Source of the DNA: JAKFWF01 sp963732635
GTDB lineage: Bacteria > Pseudomonadota > Alphaproteobacteria > Rhizobiales > Hyphomicrobiaceae
Length of the DNA stretch: 64,000 bases
Assembly (NCBI GenBank): GCA_963732635.1
Contig: CAVTAL010000033.1
Coordinates: 463,734-527,733 of the forward strand
Direction: 5' to 3'
Position 1 is the stretch's first letter; every line of letters begins with the position of its first letter. Below the pieces are notes generated by a model, which was not told the DNA's origin, did no database searches, and was given only the letters and a program-made list of their open reading frames with translations. This document shows, piece by piece, positions 25,935 to 34,544 of the stretch. The translations under genes and the position numbers were made by a program.

Positions 25935-26630
25935 CTACTTCGCCTTCCGCCGCCGCATCCACGCCGCATATCGCTTGGTGCCGGACGGCGTCAATGCGCC
26001 CGCCATCAAGATATCGGTAGTCTCCTTGATATAGCTGTCGAGCGACAGCCGGGGCTTGAAATGCCAGCCCTTCAGCGCCCAGGTGTGGGCTGCCATGACG
26101 ATATGATAGACGAGCACATCAAGATCGACCTTGCGCACGAGCCCGGCACGAATGCAGGACCTGAGTTCCGCCTCTATAAGGGCGTTGGTCTCGGATTCTT
26201 TTTGCTGGATCAGCAGCCGCCGCGGCGGCGATAGCGACTTGGTCGAGCGATAAGCCAGCACCGCGCCATCGCGATGCCGATCTATCACCCGGCAATACGA
26301 CTCGATGGCGGCGACCAGCCGGCCGATCGGATCATCGACGCCGACCAGTGATTTCGGGATTTCGCGGGCATAGGCGTCGATGACGTCGAGCAGGACGAGC
26401 AGCAGCACGTCCTCCTTCTCGCGCACATATTGATAGACGAGCCCCGAACTGATGCCGGCGAGCTTGGCAATATCCTTGATCGTCGTCTTGTAGAAGCCCT
26501 GCGTCGAGAACAACTCGGTCGCCGCCGCCACGATCTGGCTGCGCCGCTTCTGCACCAACACTGGATCCTCGACGATGGCGGTGACGCTGGCGTCGAGTTC
26601 GGCTGGCTTGTGCGCGGCTACTTCGGTCAT
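25935..26630 (-). CDS. TetR/AcrR-family regulator of the catabolic cluster
   Basis: Transcriptional repressor-type protein (231 residues). The N-terminal helix-turn-helix region spans about residues 29-75 (RRSQIVAAATELFSTQGFYKTTIKDIAKLAGISSGLVYQYV), followed by a helical ligand domain of the type with a C-terminal TetR_C extension (LRSCIRAGLVRKVDLDVLVYHIVMAAHTWALKGW). It is encoded within the minus-strand operon between the MenB-like hydrolase and the VOC protein. It is therefore the likely local regulator, probably sensing an acyl-CoA or acid intermediate by analogy with FadR/PaaR-type TetR proteins. A candidate operator lies at 34340-34359. Confidence 0.92.
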   Translation of the reverse strand: MTEVAAHKPAELDASVTAIVEDPVLVQKRRSQIVAAATELFSTQGFYKTTIKDIAKLAGISSGLVYQYVREKEDVLLLVLLDVIDAYAREIPKSLVGVDDPIGRLVAAIESYCRVIDRHRDGAVLAYRSTKSLSPPRRLLIQQKESETNALIEAELRSCIRAGLVRKVDLDVLVYHIVMAAHTWALKGWHFKPRLSLDSYIKETTDILMAGALTPSGTKRYAAWMRRRKAK

Positions 26631-26658
26631 GGGGAACGGCGTCCAGGCTTCATGTGGT

Positions 26659-27444
26659 TCACCGGAAGTTTGAGAAGTCGGGCTTGCGCTTTTCGAGAAA
26701 GGCGTTCCGGCCCTCGGCAGCTTCCTCGCTATTTACAAATGCGGCAAGGCCATTCGCCGCCATTTTCACTTGCCCGAAGATATGCGCCGAGTCGGCATTG
26801 AACGCGTGTTTCAAGTGCTTCAAGGCCGTCGGGCTCAGCGCTACCGCCTGTTGCGCCAGTGCACGCGCCTCTTCCATCAGTTTGTCTGCGGGCACGACGC
26901 GGTTGACGAGCCCCCAGTCCAGCGCCTGCTGCGCCGTGTACTGCTGGCAGAAGAACCAGATCTCGCGGGCGCGCTTCTCGCCGACCGTGCGGGCGAGATA
27001 GGCCGAACCCCATCCGGCATCGAACGAGCCGACTCGGGGGCCCGCCTGGCCGAACTTGGCGTGCTCGGCCGCGATCGTGATATCGCAAATGACGTGGATG
27101 ACATGGCCGCCACCGATCGCGAAGCCGTTCACCGCCGCAATCACCGGCTTCGGAATGTTGCGTATCACCATGTGCAGGTCGTCGATTTCCCACAGCCCAT
27201 TCTCGCTGGTGCCGTAGGAGCCCTTTTCAGCCAGCTCCTTCTGATCACCGCCAACGCAGAAGGCTTTGGTGCCGGCCGCCGTGAGGATGACCACGCCCGC
27301 CGTCTTGTCGGCCCAGGCGCGCTTGAAGGCGTGAAGCAGTTCTTCGATGGTACGGCCACGAAAGCAGTTCAGACGCTCCGGACGATTGATCGTGATCGTC
27401 GCGATGCCTTCGCTCGAATCGTAGAGGACGTCGGTGTATTCCAT
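26659..27444 (-). CDS. MenB/BadI-like crotonase: probable ring-opening beta-oxo-acyl-CoA hydrolase
   Basis: Crotonase-superfamily protein (261 residues) of the MenB/BadI branch. It shows CVGGDQ at 63-68, the oxyanion-hole segment GFAIGGGHV, GQAGPRVGSFDAGWGSAYLARTVGEKRAREIWFFC with the branch's catalytic Asp (GSFD, residue 142), and the C-terminal SEEAAEGRNAFLEKRKPDF. In known family members the reaction is either Dieckmann-type ring closure (MenB) or its reverse, hydrolytic ring opening (BadI). In an operon with a BadH-like dehydrogenase, hydratase, ligase and acyl-CoA dehydrogenase, and without menaquinone genes, ring opening is favoured. A closer BadI homologue is at 41657; the two are clearly paralogous. 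Confidence 0.88.
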   Translation of the reverse strand: MEYTDVLYDSSEGIATITINRPERLNCFRGRTIEELLHAFKRAWADKTAGVVILTAAGTKAFCVGGDQKELAEKGSYGTSENGLWEIDDLHMVIRNIPKPVIAAVNGFAIGGGHVIHVICDITIAAEHAKFGQAGPRVGSFDAGWGSAYLARTVGEKRAREIWFFCQQYTAQQALDWGLVNRVVPADKLMEEARALAQQAVALSPTALKHLKHAFNADSAHIFGQVKMAANGLAAFVNSEEAAEGRNAFLEKRKPDFSNFR

Positions 27445-27474
27445 GATCAGATTTCCTTGTTCGTTATCGGTTGA

Positions 27475-28362
27475 TCAGGCGAGGATTGCCCGGCTGGGAT
27501 CAAAGCTGCGGATGAGAGCAAGTTCTTCAGGGCTGGGCGGCGGCTCGCAAGCAATCTCGTCGGCGAGCGGCACGGCATAGCCAGCATTGATGATGATGCC
27601 GTCGATGGCTGCGCGCGTGTGGCCCGCCTCACACATCACGGCTGCGATCCGTAGCCGGCCTTCGGCATCGCGAGTCAGGTAGCCGAGATCAGTGGCGACG
27701 CCGGTCAGATGTCGGATAGGGCTCGTCACGAATGGCAAATCTGCGACTAGGCGGCCGGCCTTCAGCGGCATCACGACGAGCACCCGCGAGCCGCCGACGG
27801 CCAGATCGTTGGCGCCGCCCGATCCGACGATCAGGCGCCCATTGCTGGCGCGCGAAGAGTTGATGTTGCCACGGCTGTCGATCTGCCCGGCCGCCAGCAT
27901 CGCGAGGCACGAGCGCGCGTTCGCGCCAGCGAACACGCCGAGCGTGCGCAGAAAGCTCGAATGGAACAGCGATGATGCCGCATTAGGTCGGTTGAACAGG
28001 TATGGATCGCCCAGCATCGGTCGAAATCCGATCATGCCAGTCTCGGCGATCAGCGCGGTCGCGACACCTTCTGCACGACAGCGGGACTCGGCGGCCCAGG
28101 CAGCGAGATGGGCAAGGCCGATGCCGGCGAACAGCGTGTCGGCGCGCCCGGCCTTCACTTCGCGCTCGGCGATGCGCATGGCGAGTACGGCGGCACGTTC
28201 CTCGGGCGAGGCCGGAAAAGACGGATCGGTGGGCGCGGCGACCGTCGGGTTAATGGCGGCGTTACGCAGCTCTCCCAGCCGTTCGAGTCCAAGCCGTGCC
28301 AGATAGCTGTCATGATCGGTGCCGAACACCCAGTCCTCGACCCAGGCGCGCAACGCCTTCAC
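27475..28362 (-). CDS. Family I CoA-transferase beta-like subunit (GctB/IpdB-like)
   Basis: Second subunit (295 residues) of a family I CoA-transferase. The central region VATALIAETGMIGFRPMLGDPYLFN contains the ExGxxG element that holds the catalytic Glu in active beta subunits, followed by MLAAGQIDSRGNINSSRASNGRLIVGSGGANDLA, typical of glutaconate CoA-transferase and IpdB proteins. It overlaps the alpha gene by 4 bases (ATGA). It could swap CoA between the pathway acid and succinate or acetate, or act as an IpdAB-type hydrolase that opens a cyclic beta-diketone. The sequence does not settle this. Confidence 0.86.
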   Translation of the reverse strand: MKALRAWVEDWVFGTDHDSYLARLGLERLGELRNAAINPTVAAPTDPSFPASPEERAAVLAMRIAEREVKAGRADTLFAGIGLAHLAAWAAESRCRAEGVATALIAETGMIGFRPMLGDPYLFNRPNAASSLFHSSFLRTLGVFAGANARSCLAMLAAGQIDSRGNINSSRASNGRLIVGSGGANDLAVGGSRVLVVMPLKAGRLVADLPFVTSPIRHLTGVATDLGYLTRDAEGRLRIAAVMCEAGHTRAAIDGIIINAGYAVPLADEIACEPPPSPEELALIRSFDPSRAILA

Positions 28363-29150
28363 GGATCACGCGACAGCGCGCGCAGCATCAGGCGGAACTC
28401 GTAGTCCTCGGCGTAGGATGCGACGCCCTCTTCCGGCGTCCACACGAACTGCCCCTGCGGATGCGCACCGAACGGCGCCAGCACGACATGGGTAACAATC
28501 GATCCCGGAAATCCGTTGCGCGGGCCGATCGCACGCAGTTCCTCCGGCGAAACGATGCGGTCAGCGGTGACGACAACGCGCTTCGCCGCCAACACCCCCC
28601 AGCCTTCCTCGGCATCTGGACCGTGCACAATGGCATTGCCCTGCGTGTCGGCGACCGCCACATGCACGAACGCGACATCGGGATTGAGTGCGGCGATCAC
28701 CGGCGTTTGGCGTCCGGTGAAGGGATCGGCGATCATGGCGCGGCTTTGTTCACGCCACAGGCCGGAGCCAGCAAGACTATTGGTCGGCACGAACGGCCAG
28801 CCCATCGCCCCGGCCATCAGGCGAGCGGTCATGGTGAGGTTGGTCCAGTCGGGATCGCTTTGCGGCTGATCGGCGAATGCGGTCTGCAATTCGCGCGACG
28901 GCGCTGGTGCCGGGTAGGTAGAGCCCGCGAACGCCGACTCCAGTTTCGCGATCGCCCCAGCCGACTGCAGGATGGTTGCGTATTCGAGCAGTCCGGTAGC
29001 GACGAGGTTGAGACACCGCTGATCGCGGAACTGGCGCGCCACCTCGAACGCCGCCGCATGCGAGCGATTATGCGTGAACGCGAACACCAGCGTATCGCCG
29101 GACCGGACCGACGAACGTACCGCATTGCTCAGGGTCGTGACCTTGGTCAT
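28359..29150 (-). CDS. Family I CoA-transferase alpha-like subunit (GctA/IpdA-like)
   Basis: First subunit (263 residues) of the CoA-transferase pair. It has SVRSGDTLVFAFTHNRSHAAAFEVARQF, then LTMTARLMAGAMGWPFVPTNSLAGSGL, and NPDVAFVHVAVADTQGNAIVHGPD, which match the alpha fold of family I. I chose ATG 29150 (MTKVTTLSNAVRSSV); an upstream ATG at 29216 would run through an intercistronic hairpin and overlap the badH-like stop. It couples with the beta gene by a 4-base overlap. The genuine role in this pathway is unknown. Confidence 0.85.
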   Translation of the reverse strand: MTKVTTLSNAVRSSVRSGDTLVFAFTHNRSHAAAFEVARQFRDQRCLNLVATGLLEYATILQSAGAIAKLESAFAGSTYPAPAPSRELQTAFADQPQSDPDWTNLTMTARLMAGAMGWPFVPTNSLAGSGLWREQSRAMIADPFTGRQTPVIAALNPDVAFVHVAVADTQGNAIVHGPDAEEGWGVLAAKRVVVTADRIVSPEELRAIGPRNGFPGSIVTHVVLAPFGAHPQGQFVWTPEEGVASYAEDYEFRLMLRALSRDP

Positions 29151-29166
29151 CGAAGTGCTCTTTTTG

Positions 29167-29207
29167 TCGTCGCATCCGACGCCGCTCCGCGGAGCCGGAT
29201 GCGACGA
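29167..29207. other. Intercistronic hairpin between badH-like and CoA-transferase genes
   Basis: Perfect 12-base arms TCGTCGCATCCG (29167-29178) and its complement (29196-29207), with an inner palindrome GCTCCGCGGAGC (29184-29195). Lies in the 62-base gap within the minus-strand operon. On the minus strand it is followed by ACAAAAAG, not a T-run, so it is more likely an mRNA processing or stability element than a terminator. Confidence 0.75.
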
Positions 29208-29212
29208 AAGAT

Positions 29213-29956
29213 TCAATCCACCATGGTCAAACCGCCGCTGACGCTCAGCACCTGGCCGGTGCAGAAGCTCGAGCGGTCGGAGGCGAAGTAGAGGATGCCG
29301 TCGGCGATTTCGGACGGTTTCGCCACGCGGCGCATCGGGATCGCCTTGGTCAGCGCGTCTTTCATCTTCTCCGATTGCGAGGCGAACAGCGGCGTATCGG
29401 TCGGGCCGGGACAGATGCAGTTTACGCGCACGTTATTGCGCACGACTTCTCGAGCGAGCGACTTGGTGAAGGCGATGACGCCGCCCTTGGCACCGGCATA
29501 GACCGTCTCGCCGAAGCTGCCGACACGGCCGGCATCGCTCGACACGTTGACGATGCGGCCAGATCCGCTCTCGATCAGCAGCGGCAGCATGGCGCGGGTA
29601 ACCTGCACCGGTCCCATGAAGTTCAACGCCACGATCTTCGCCCAATATTCCGGCGTGTTGTCCATGAACGGCTGGATGATATCCCAGCCAGCCGCGTTGA
29701 CGACCACGTCGAGGCGCCCAATGCCGGCCTTGATCTTGGCGGCGGTCACCTCGGCGGCCTCCCGATTGGTGATGTCGAGCGTCATGAATTCGACTTTGCC
29801 GGCGCCCTTCAAACTTTCGGCTGCCTTGGCGCCGCTCTCGGCATTGACGTCGGTCATGATGACGTAGCCACCGGCCTCGGCGAACGCCTTGCAGGTGGCA
29901 AAGCCGATGCCCGATGCACCGCCGGTGACGAGAATCACCTTGTCGTTGAATTTCAT
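29213..29956 (-). CDS. badH: BadH-like SDR: probable 2-hydroxycyclohexanecarboxyl-CoA dehydrogenase
   Basis: Short-chain dehydrogenase (247 residues), with the NAD loop TGGASGIG at 11-18, NAAGWD at 87-92, catalytic Ser 139/140, and Tyr153-x3-Lys157 (YAGAK). It oxidises a beta-hydroxyacyl-CoA to the beta-oxo form. The stretches NAAGWDIIQPF, SSDAGRVGSFGETVYA, CPGPTDTPLF and the C-terminus TGQVLSVSGGLTM are those I recall for BadH of Rhodopseudomonas palustris and distinguish it from ordinary FabG. In the pathway it makes 2-ketocyclohexanecarboxyl-CoA, the substrate of BadI. Substrate assignment is inference from resemblance and context. Confidence 0.87.
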   Translation of the reverse strand: MKFNDKVILVTGGASGIGFATCKAFAEAGGYVIMTDVNAESGAKAAESLKGAGKVEFMTLDITNREAAEVTAAKIKAGIGRLDVVVNAAGWDIIQPFMDNTPEYWAKIVALNFMGPVQVTRAMLPLLIESGSGRIVNVSSDAGRVGSFGETVYAGAKGGVIAFTKSLAREVVRNNVRVNCICPGPTDTPLFASQSEKMKDALTKAIPMRRVAKPSEIADGILYFASDRSSFCTGQVLSVSGGLTMVD

Positions 29957-29985
29957 GAGTGGTCTCCTGTGAGTGTCTGTGCTGA

Positions 29986-30743
29986 TTATTTGCGGGTGGC
30001 GAAGAAGGCGGCGATGCGTTCGCGCGCCTCGGTCGTTGCCATGAGGGTCAGCGGCTGTTCGATCTCCAGCGCGTAGCCATCGATCGGCCGGATCGAGACG
30101 CGGCCGCCATGCAGTCCTTGCACGCCACGAGCGCGGGCCGTGCGAGACCGGCGACGCGTTCGGAAACTTCCGCGATCTTGGCGTCGAGATCGGCCGGCGT
30201 CACCACCCACTGCACGACGCCGAGGCGTTCCGCTTCCGTGCCATCGATAACTTCGCCGCCGAGGATCATGCGGGCGGCCACACCGGGGCCGACGAGGCGC
30301 GGCAACCGCTGGGTGCCGCCGGCGCCCGGGATCATGCCGATGCGGGCTTCCGGCAGTCCAATTTTCGCAGTCGTGGTGGCGATCCGCATGTCGCACGACA
30401 AGGCGAGTTCCAAGCCGCCGCCGAGCGCCGGACCGGCGATGGCGGCGATGGTCACCGCGTCGCAACGCTCCAACCGGTTGTACACCGCGTGCAGCGCCTT
30501 GACGTAGTCGACCATCTCGGCGGTGCCGTTGGGCGCGCTGAAATAGCCCTGGATCAGCGCCAGATCGGCCCCGGCCGAAAAGCACTTCTGGTCACTTCTG
30601 ATGACGACGGCGGTCGGCTTCGTCTTGTCGATCTGGTCAAGCGCACCGTTCAGCGCCTTGATGAAGGCGTGGTCGATGGCGTTGACTGGCGGCCGGCTCA
30701 TCAGGATCGTGGCGATGCCGCCCGCTTGCCTTACACTTATCAT
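29986..30743 (-). pseudogene. badK: BadK-like enoyl-CoA hydratase, one frameshift near the 3' end
   Basis: Crotonase-family hydratase, about 252 residues when repaired. MISVRQAGGIATILMSRPPVNAIDHAFI starts it, CFSAGADLALIQGYF and AGPALGGGLELALSCDMRIATTTAKIGLPEARIGMIPGAGGTQRLPRLVG give both catalytic Glu residues of true hydratases. The frame breaks at about 30099. Restoring one G (GCC GCG GTC) continues as VSIRPIDGYALEIEQPLTLMATTEARERIAAFFATRK to 29986. The likely reaction is hydration of cyclohex-1-enecarboxyl-CoA (BadK). It overlaps the ligase gene by 4 bases. Only the last 45 residues are affected, so a sequence error is likely. Confidence 0.84.
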
Positions 30744-32362
30744 GGGTTGCCACCGTCGGTTTCGTTTAGCTGTTTGCGGATGAGGAACTTCTGGATCTTG
30801 CCGGAAGGCGTCGTCGGCAACGCCGGCCAGACCTCAAGCCGCTCCGGCAGCTTGAATTTCGCCACGCCCTTGGCTTCGAGGTAGGCAGCCATTTCAGCCA
30901 GCGTTAGCGTCTGGCCGGGCTTGAGGACGAGCACGGCGCAGCCGCTCTCACCGAGGCGCGGATGCGGAATGGCAACCAGAGCCGCCGTATGCACCGCCGG
31001 ATGGCCGGCGAGATAATCCTCGACTTCGCGCACCGAGATATTCTGTCCACCGCGAATAATGATGTCCTTCAATCGGCCGACGATGCGTAGCGAGCCATCG
31101 GGGAGCAGTCGGCCGAGATCGCCCGACCGGTACCAGCCTTGGGCATCGAAGTCCTTGGCGGTCAGTTCCGGCTCGCCGAGGTAGCCAAGAAAAGTGTTCG
31201 GACCGCGCGACCGCTCCTCACCGATCTCGCCGTCAGGCACCGCCCTGCCGTCCTCGTCGGTGATCATCACCTCAATGCCGGCGAGCGGGCGGCCGTCGGA
31301 GGTCCAGGCGTTCTCGATCGGATCTTCCGGGTGCACGATGGTATGTGGCGGGCTCTCGGTGGCGCCGTAGATCGAGAGAACCCGCAAGCCGATGCCGGTC
31401 GCGCGGCGCACCAATGGTTCCGGTACCGGCGCGCCGCCACACAGGAAATAGCGCAGATCGGGCAGCTTCGCATTATCGGCGGCCAACGCATCGGCGATAT
31501 CCGACAGGAACGGTGTCGCGCCCATGGTCCAAGCGCAGCGATGCTCGCGCATCTGCCTTGCCGCCGCCGCACCCGAAAACACATCGAGCAGCGATAGCGT
31601 GCCACCAAGTGTCAGCGTCATGGCGTAGCCGTGCAGGAAGCCCGTCGCGTGGCTGATCGGCGAGGCCATGAAGGCTGAGTCTTGGGCCGTGACATGCATT
31701 GCCGATGCCATCGCCCGCTCGCCGAACAGGATCGTGTTGTGGGTATGCACCGCGCCCTTCGGCCGTGACTCGGTTCCGGAAGTGAACAGCACAGCGGCCG
31801 GATCGTCGGCAGAAAACTCGTCTGCCGACGGGACCGGCGCGTAAGCCAGCACGTCGCCCAGAGACACGCCTATGTCCTTGGCGCCGTCACCGATGCGGAT
31901 CACCGGAATTGCGCGCGCTTCCGCCGATGTCATCGCCGCCACCGTCTCGGTGAAGTCGACACTCCGGAACCGGCCAGCGATGAACAATGCCTTGCTCTGG
32001 CATTTGGCCAAAACGAATTCGAGATCGGCGCGACCATAGGTGACCGGCACTGGATTGATCACCGCGCCCAGTCGCTGCACGCCGAGGAACACCGCGACGG
32101 TCTGCCACCAGTTCGGCAAGCAGGCGGTGACGACATCGCCTTTGCCGACGCCGCGCGTAGCGAGGAAGCCCGAGATCGCCGACGCATGCTGCACGAGGTC
32201 GCCATAGGTGATCGCAGCGCCGGACGCATCGCGCACCGCGATTTTCGATGGAGCCGCGGCGGCCGCGCGTTCGATCAGCGCCGGAATGGTATCATCAAGC
32301 CAATCGCCTCTCGCATGGTACTGCCTGGCGCGTTCGGGATCGGGCTTCGGGAACTCCATCAT
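30740..32362 (-). CDS. aliA: Acyl-CoA synthetase, AliA-like (probable cyclohexanecarboxylate-CoA ligase)
   Basis: AMP-forming acid-CoA ligase (540 residues) of the ANL superfamily. The phosphate loop is LFTSGTESRPKGAVHT near residue 195, the A5 motif is SIYGATESPPHT, A7 is WYRSGDLGRLLPDGSLRIVGR and A8 is KDIIIRGGQNISVREVEDYL, with the C-terminal catalytic Lys in TPSGKIQKF. It activates the free acid at the start of the pathway. AliA rather than a generic ligase is inferred from its place among BadH/BadK-like genes and from the start FPKPDPERARQYHARGDW, which I recall for cyclohexanecarboxylate ligases. The start ATG overlaps the SDR stop by one base. Confidence 0.88.
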   Translation of the reverse strand: MMEFPKPDPERARQYHARGDWLDDTIPALIERAAAAAPSKIAVRDASGAAITYGDLVQHASAISGFLATRGVGKGDVVTACLPNWWQTVAVFLGVQRLGAVINPVPVTYGRADLEFVLAKCQSKALFIAGRFRSVDFTETVAAMTSAEARAIPVIRIGDGAKDIGVSLGDVLAYAPVPSADEFSADDPAAVLFTSGTESRPKGAVHTHNTILFGERAMASAMHVTAQDSAFMASPISHATGFLHGYAMTLTLGGTLSLLDVFSGAAAARQMREHRCAWTMGATPFLSDIADALAADNAKLPDLRYFLCGGAPVPEPLVRRATGIGLRVLSIYGATESPPHTIVHPEDPIENAWTSDGRPLAGIEVMITDEDGRAVPDGEIGEERSRGPNTFLGYLGEPELTAKDFDAQGWYRSGDLGRLLPDGSLRIVGRLKDIIIRGGQNISVREVEDYLAGHPAVHTAALVAIPHPRLGESGCAVLVLKPGQTLTLAEMAAYLEAKGVAKFKLPERLEVWPALPTTPSGKIQKFLIRKQLNETDGGNP

Positions 32363-33136
32363 CAGCCTCCCGATTTCGGACGACCGGCGATGTTGGACTG
32401 GATCGACCCCAACAGGCCACCGTCAGCAAGAATGTTCTGTCCCGTCACATAGTCAGCCGCCGGCGAAATCAGGAATGCAGCAATGCCGGCGATATCGTCC
32501 GGCGTGCCAATTCGGTGCATCGGCACCAGCGCCTCGCGGGCGGCGGTCTTGTCGGCGTCGGCATAGATCGGCGCCGTCATTGCCGTCCGGATCATGCCGG
32601 GCGAGATCGCATTGACGCGGATGCCATCCGCTGCCCATTCCTGCGCCAACTGACGGATGAGCATGATCAGCGCCGCCTTGCTCGCACTGTAGGCACCGGT
32701 ACCAGCGTACGGCTCGACGCCCGGACATCGAGGCAACCGCGACATAGGCGCCGCGCGATGCCTTGAGGTGCGGATAAGCGGCCTTGGCCAGCAGAAACGC
32801 GCTGCGCGTGTTGACTGCGAAGATGCGGTCCCAACCGTCGAGTTCAAGATCGGCGATGCGTGATGGGGCGACAATGCCGGCATTGCTGATCACTGCATCG
32901 ATGCCGCCCATCTGAACGGCAGCCTCCGCCACCAGTCGGGCAGGCACCGCCGGATCGCCAAGATCGCCGGCCGCCGCCACCACGCGCGCGCCCCTGGCCG
33001 CGCATTCGGAAACGATTGTCGTCAATTCCGGCGACGCCCGGCTACCGCACAACGCTAGTGCAATGCCTGGTCCAGCGAGCCGCAGCGCCGTGCCGCGGCC
33101 GATGCCCTTGCTCGCACCGGTGATCAGGATTCGCAT
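32362..33136 (-). pseudogene. SDR-family oxidoreductase, one frameshift
   Basis: Second short-chain dehydrogenase of the operon, about 257 residues when repaired. The first part runs MRILITGASKGIGRGTALRLAG (NAD loop), GDLGDPAVPARLV, NAGIVAPSRI and YVAVASMSG. At 32720-32722 a run of three C on the plus strand should be two: TCC GGC GTC then continues VEPYAGTGAYSASKAALIMLIRQLAQEW (Tyr-x3-Lys) and GIRVNAISPGMIRTAM to the stop. No essential motif is lost if corrected. It could be an additional hydroxyacyl or ring-alcohol dehydrogenase; its substrate is not known. It lies one base from the acyl-CoA dehydrogenase stop. Confidence 0.84.
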
Positions 33137-33137
33137 G

Positions 33138-34274
33138 TCACAAACTCCGCGCGATCAGCTCACGCATGATTTCGTTGGAGCCGCCATAGATGCGATGCAC
33201 GCGGGCATCGGCGAAGGCGCGCGCGATCGGATAATCCCACATATATCCGTAGCCGCCGTGCAACTGCAGACAGGTATCGAGCACGCGCCCCATCAGTTCG
33301 GTGCACCAGTATTTCGCCATCGCTGCCGTCGTCGCATCGAGCTTGTCCTCGTTGACCTCGGCGAGGCAGCGATCAACGAAAACCTGTCCGATCTGGATCT
33401 CGGTCTTGACCTCCGCAAGTTTGAAGCGGGTGTTCTGGAACTCCGCGACGGCCTTGCCGAAGGCCTTGCGTTCGCGAGTATAGTTGATCGTCCAGCCGAG
33501 CGCTGCCTGACAGGTCGCCACCGCGCCAACAGCGATCTGCAGTCGCTCCCAGGCGAGCTCCTTCGAAAGCAGCGCGAAACCCTGGCCTTCGGCCCCGAGT
33601 ACATTCGAAGCCGGAATGCGGACATCATCGAAGAACAGCTCGCATGTATCCTGCGCCTTCATGCCGATTTTGTGGAAATTCTGCCCTCTGGAGAACCCCT
33701 TTCTCTCGCCATCGACGACCACCAGCGTCAGATCCTTCGGGCCGGCACCGGCGCCCGACTTGGTCGCCATCACCAGCAAGTCGGCGCACTGGCCGTTGGT
33801 AATGAAGGTCTTCTGACCGTTGATCACCAAGTCGTCGCCGTCGCGCACGGCAGTTGTGCGGATCGAACGCAGATCACTGCCGGCAGCCGGCTCGGTCATG
33901 ACAATGGCGCCGATCATGTCGCCGCGCGCCATTGCCGGCAACCACTTCTGCTTTTGCGCTTCGGTGCCGTAATTGAGAATGTAGGGAGCGACGATGTCCG
34001 AGTGCGTTGAAAACCCGGGCCCGGAAAGTCCAAGACGCGCCTGCTCCTCGATCAGCACGGCCGCCGCCAGCCGGTCCGCCCCGGCGCCGCCGTATGCTTC
34101 GGGCATGTTAACGCACAGCAGCCCCTGCTCGCCGGCTTTTTTCCAGATCGAGCGTGGCGCTACACCGTCCTTTTCCCATTGGGCGTGATGCGGTGCCACC
34201 TCGCGCTCGAAGAATTTAGCGGCGGCCTCGCGCAGCATGTCATGCTCGGACGTGAAGACATCGCGACTAAGCAT
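33138..34274 (-). CDS. Acyl-CoA dehydrogenase (AliB candidate)
   Basis: FAD-dependent acyl-CoA dehydrogenase (378 residues), the first gene of the minus-strand operon. Motifs: MLREAAAKFFEREVAPHHAQWE, the FAD-binding AIVMTEPAAGSDLRSIRT, FITNGQCADLLVMA, CQAALGWTINYTRERKAFGKAVAEFQ, and LQLHGGYGYMWDYPIARAFADARVHRIYGGSNEIMRELIARSL with the IYGGSNEIM catalytic helix. It probably makes the 1-ene from the saturated ring acyl-CoA, passing electrons to ETF. Start ATG 34274 was preferred to 34316 because GGGGG precedes it. Whether this or the enzyme at 43322 is the true AliB cannot be decided here. Confidence 0.9.
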   Translation of the reverse strand: MLSRDVFTSEHDMLREAAAKFFEREVAPHHAQWEKDGVAPRSIWKKAGEQGLLCVNMPEAYGGAGADRLAAAVLIEEQARLGLSGPGFSTHSDIVAPYILNYGTEAQKQKWLPAMARGDMIGAIVMTEPAAGSDLRSIRTTAVRDGDDLVINGQKTFITNGQCADLLVMATKSGAGAGPKDLTLVVVDGERKGFSRGQNFHKIGMKAQDTCELFFDDVRIPASNVLGAEGQGFALLSKELAWERLQIAVGAVATCQAALGWTINYTRERKAFGKAVAEFQNTRFKLAEVKTEIQIGQVFVDRCLAEVNEDKLDATTAAMAKYWCTELMGRVLDTCLQLHGGYGYMWDYPIARAFADARVHRIYGGSNEIMRELIARSL

Positions 34275-34339
34275 CGGCAAATTACCCCCGGTCACAAATT
34301 TTGTTGCGGAGCGCACGGCTCTCGCAAAAAAGTTCTATT

Positions 34340-34359
34340 GACTGGCTATTCAATCAGTC
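34340..34359. promoter_or_regulatory. Candidate TetR-type operator between divergent operons
   Basis: GACTG-GCTATTCAAT-CAGTC, 5-base arms about a 10-base centre, lies in the 270-base gap between the divergent acyl-CoA dehydrogenase and livG genes, 66 bases upstream of the former. Arms of this sort (ACTG...CAGT) are common in operators of TetR proteins that sense acyl-CoAs. I did not find a second clear copy elsewhere in the window. Confidence 0.4.
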
Positions 34360-34544
34360 GCATCGTAGTTGTCAAGTGGTGGACCTGCCGAGCGTCCTGT
34401 GGCAGCTTCCAAAAAAACGAGACGGCGCCCGAACCGGGCGAGGGGAGAAGAAGCGATGTTTCCAGGCTCGACGTGCCGCGGCACGAGGCCATGCTCATTG
34501 GTGCCGGCGGACGAGAACCGACAGTCTGTCGGGAGGCCTCGCCC

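Noticed and set aside
26659..27444. MenB of menaquinone synthesis
   Set aside because: Residues fit the MenB branch, but no other men genes are present and all neighbours are catabolic; a ring-opening role is more likely.
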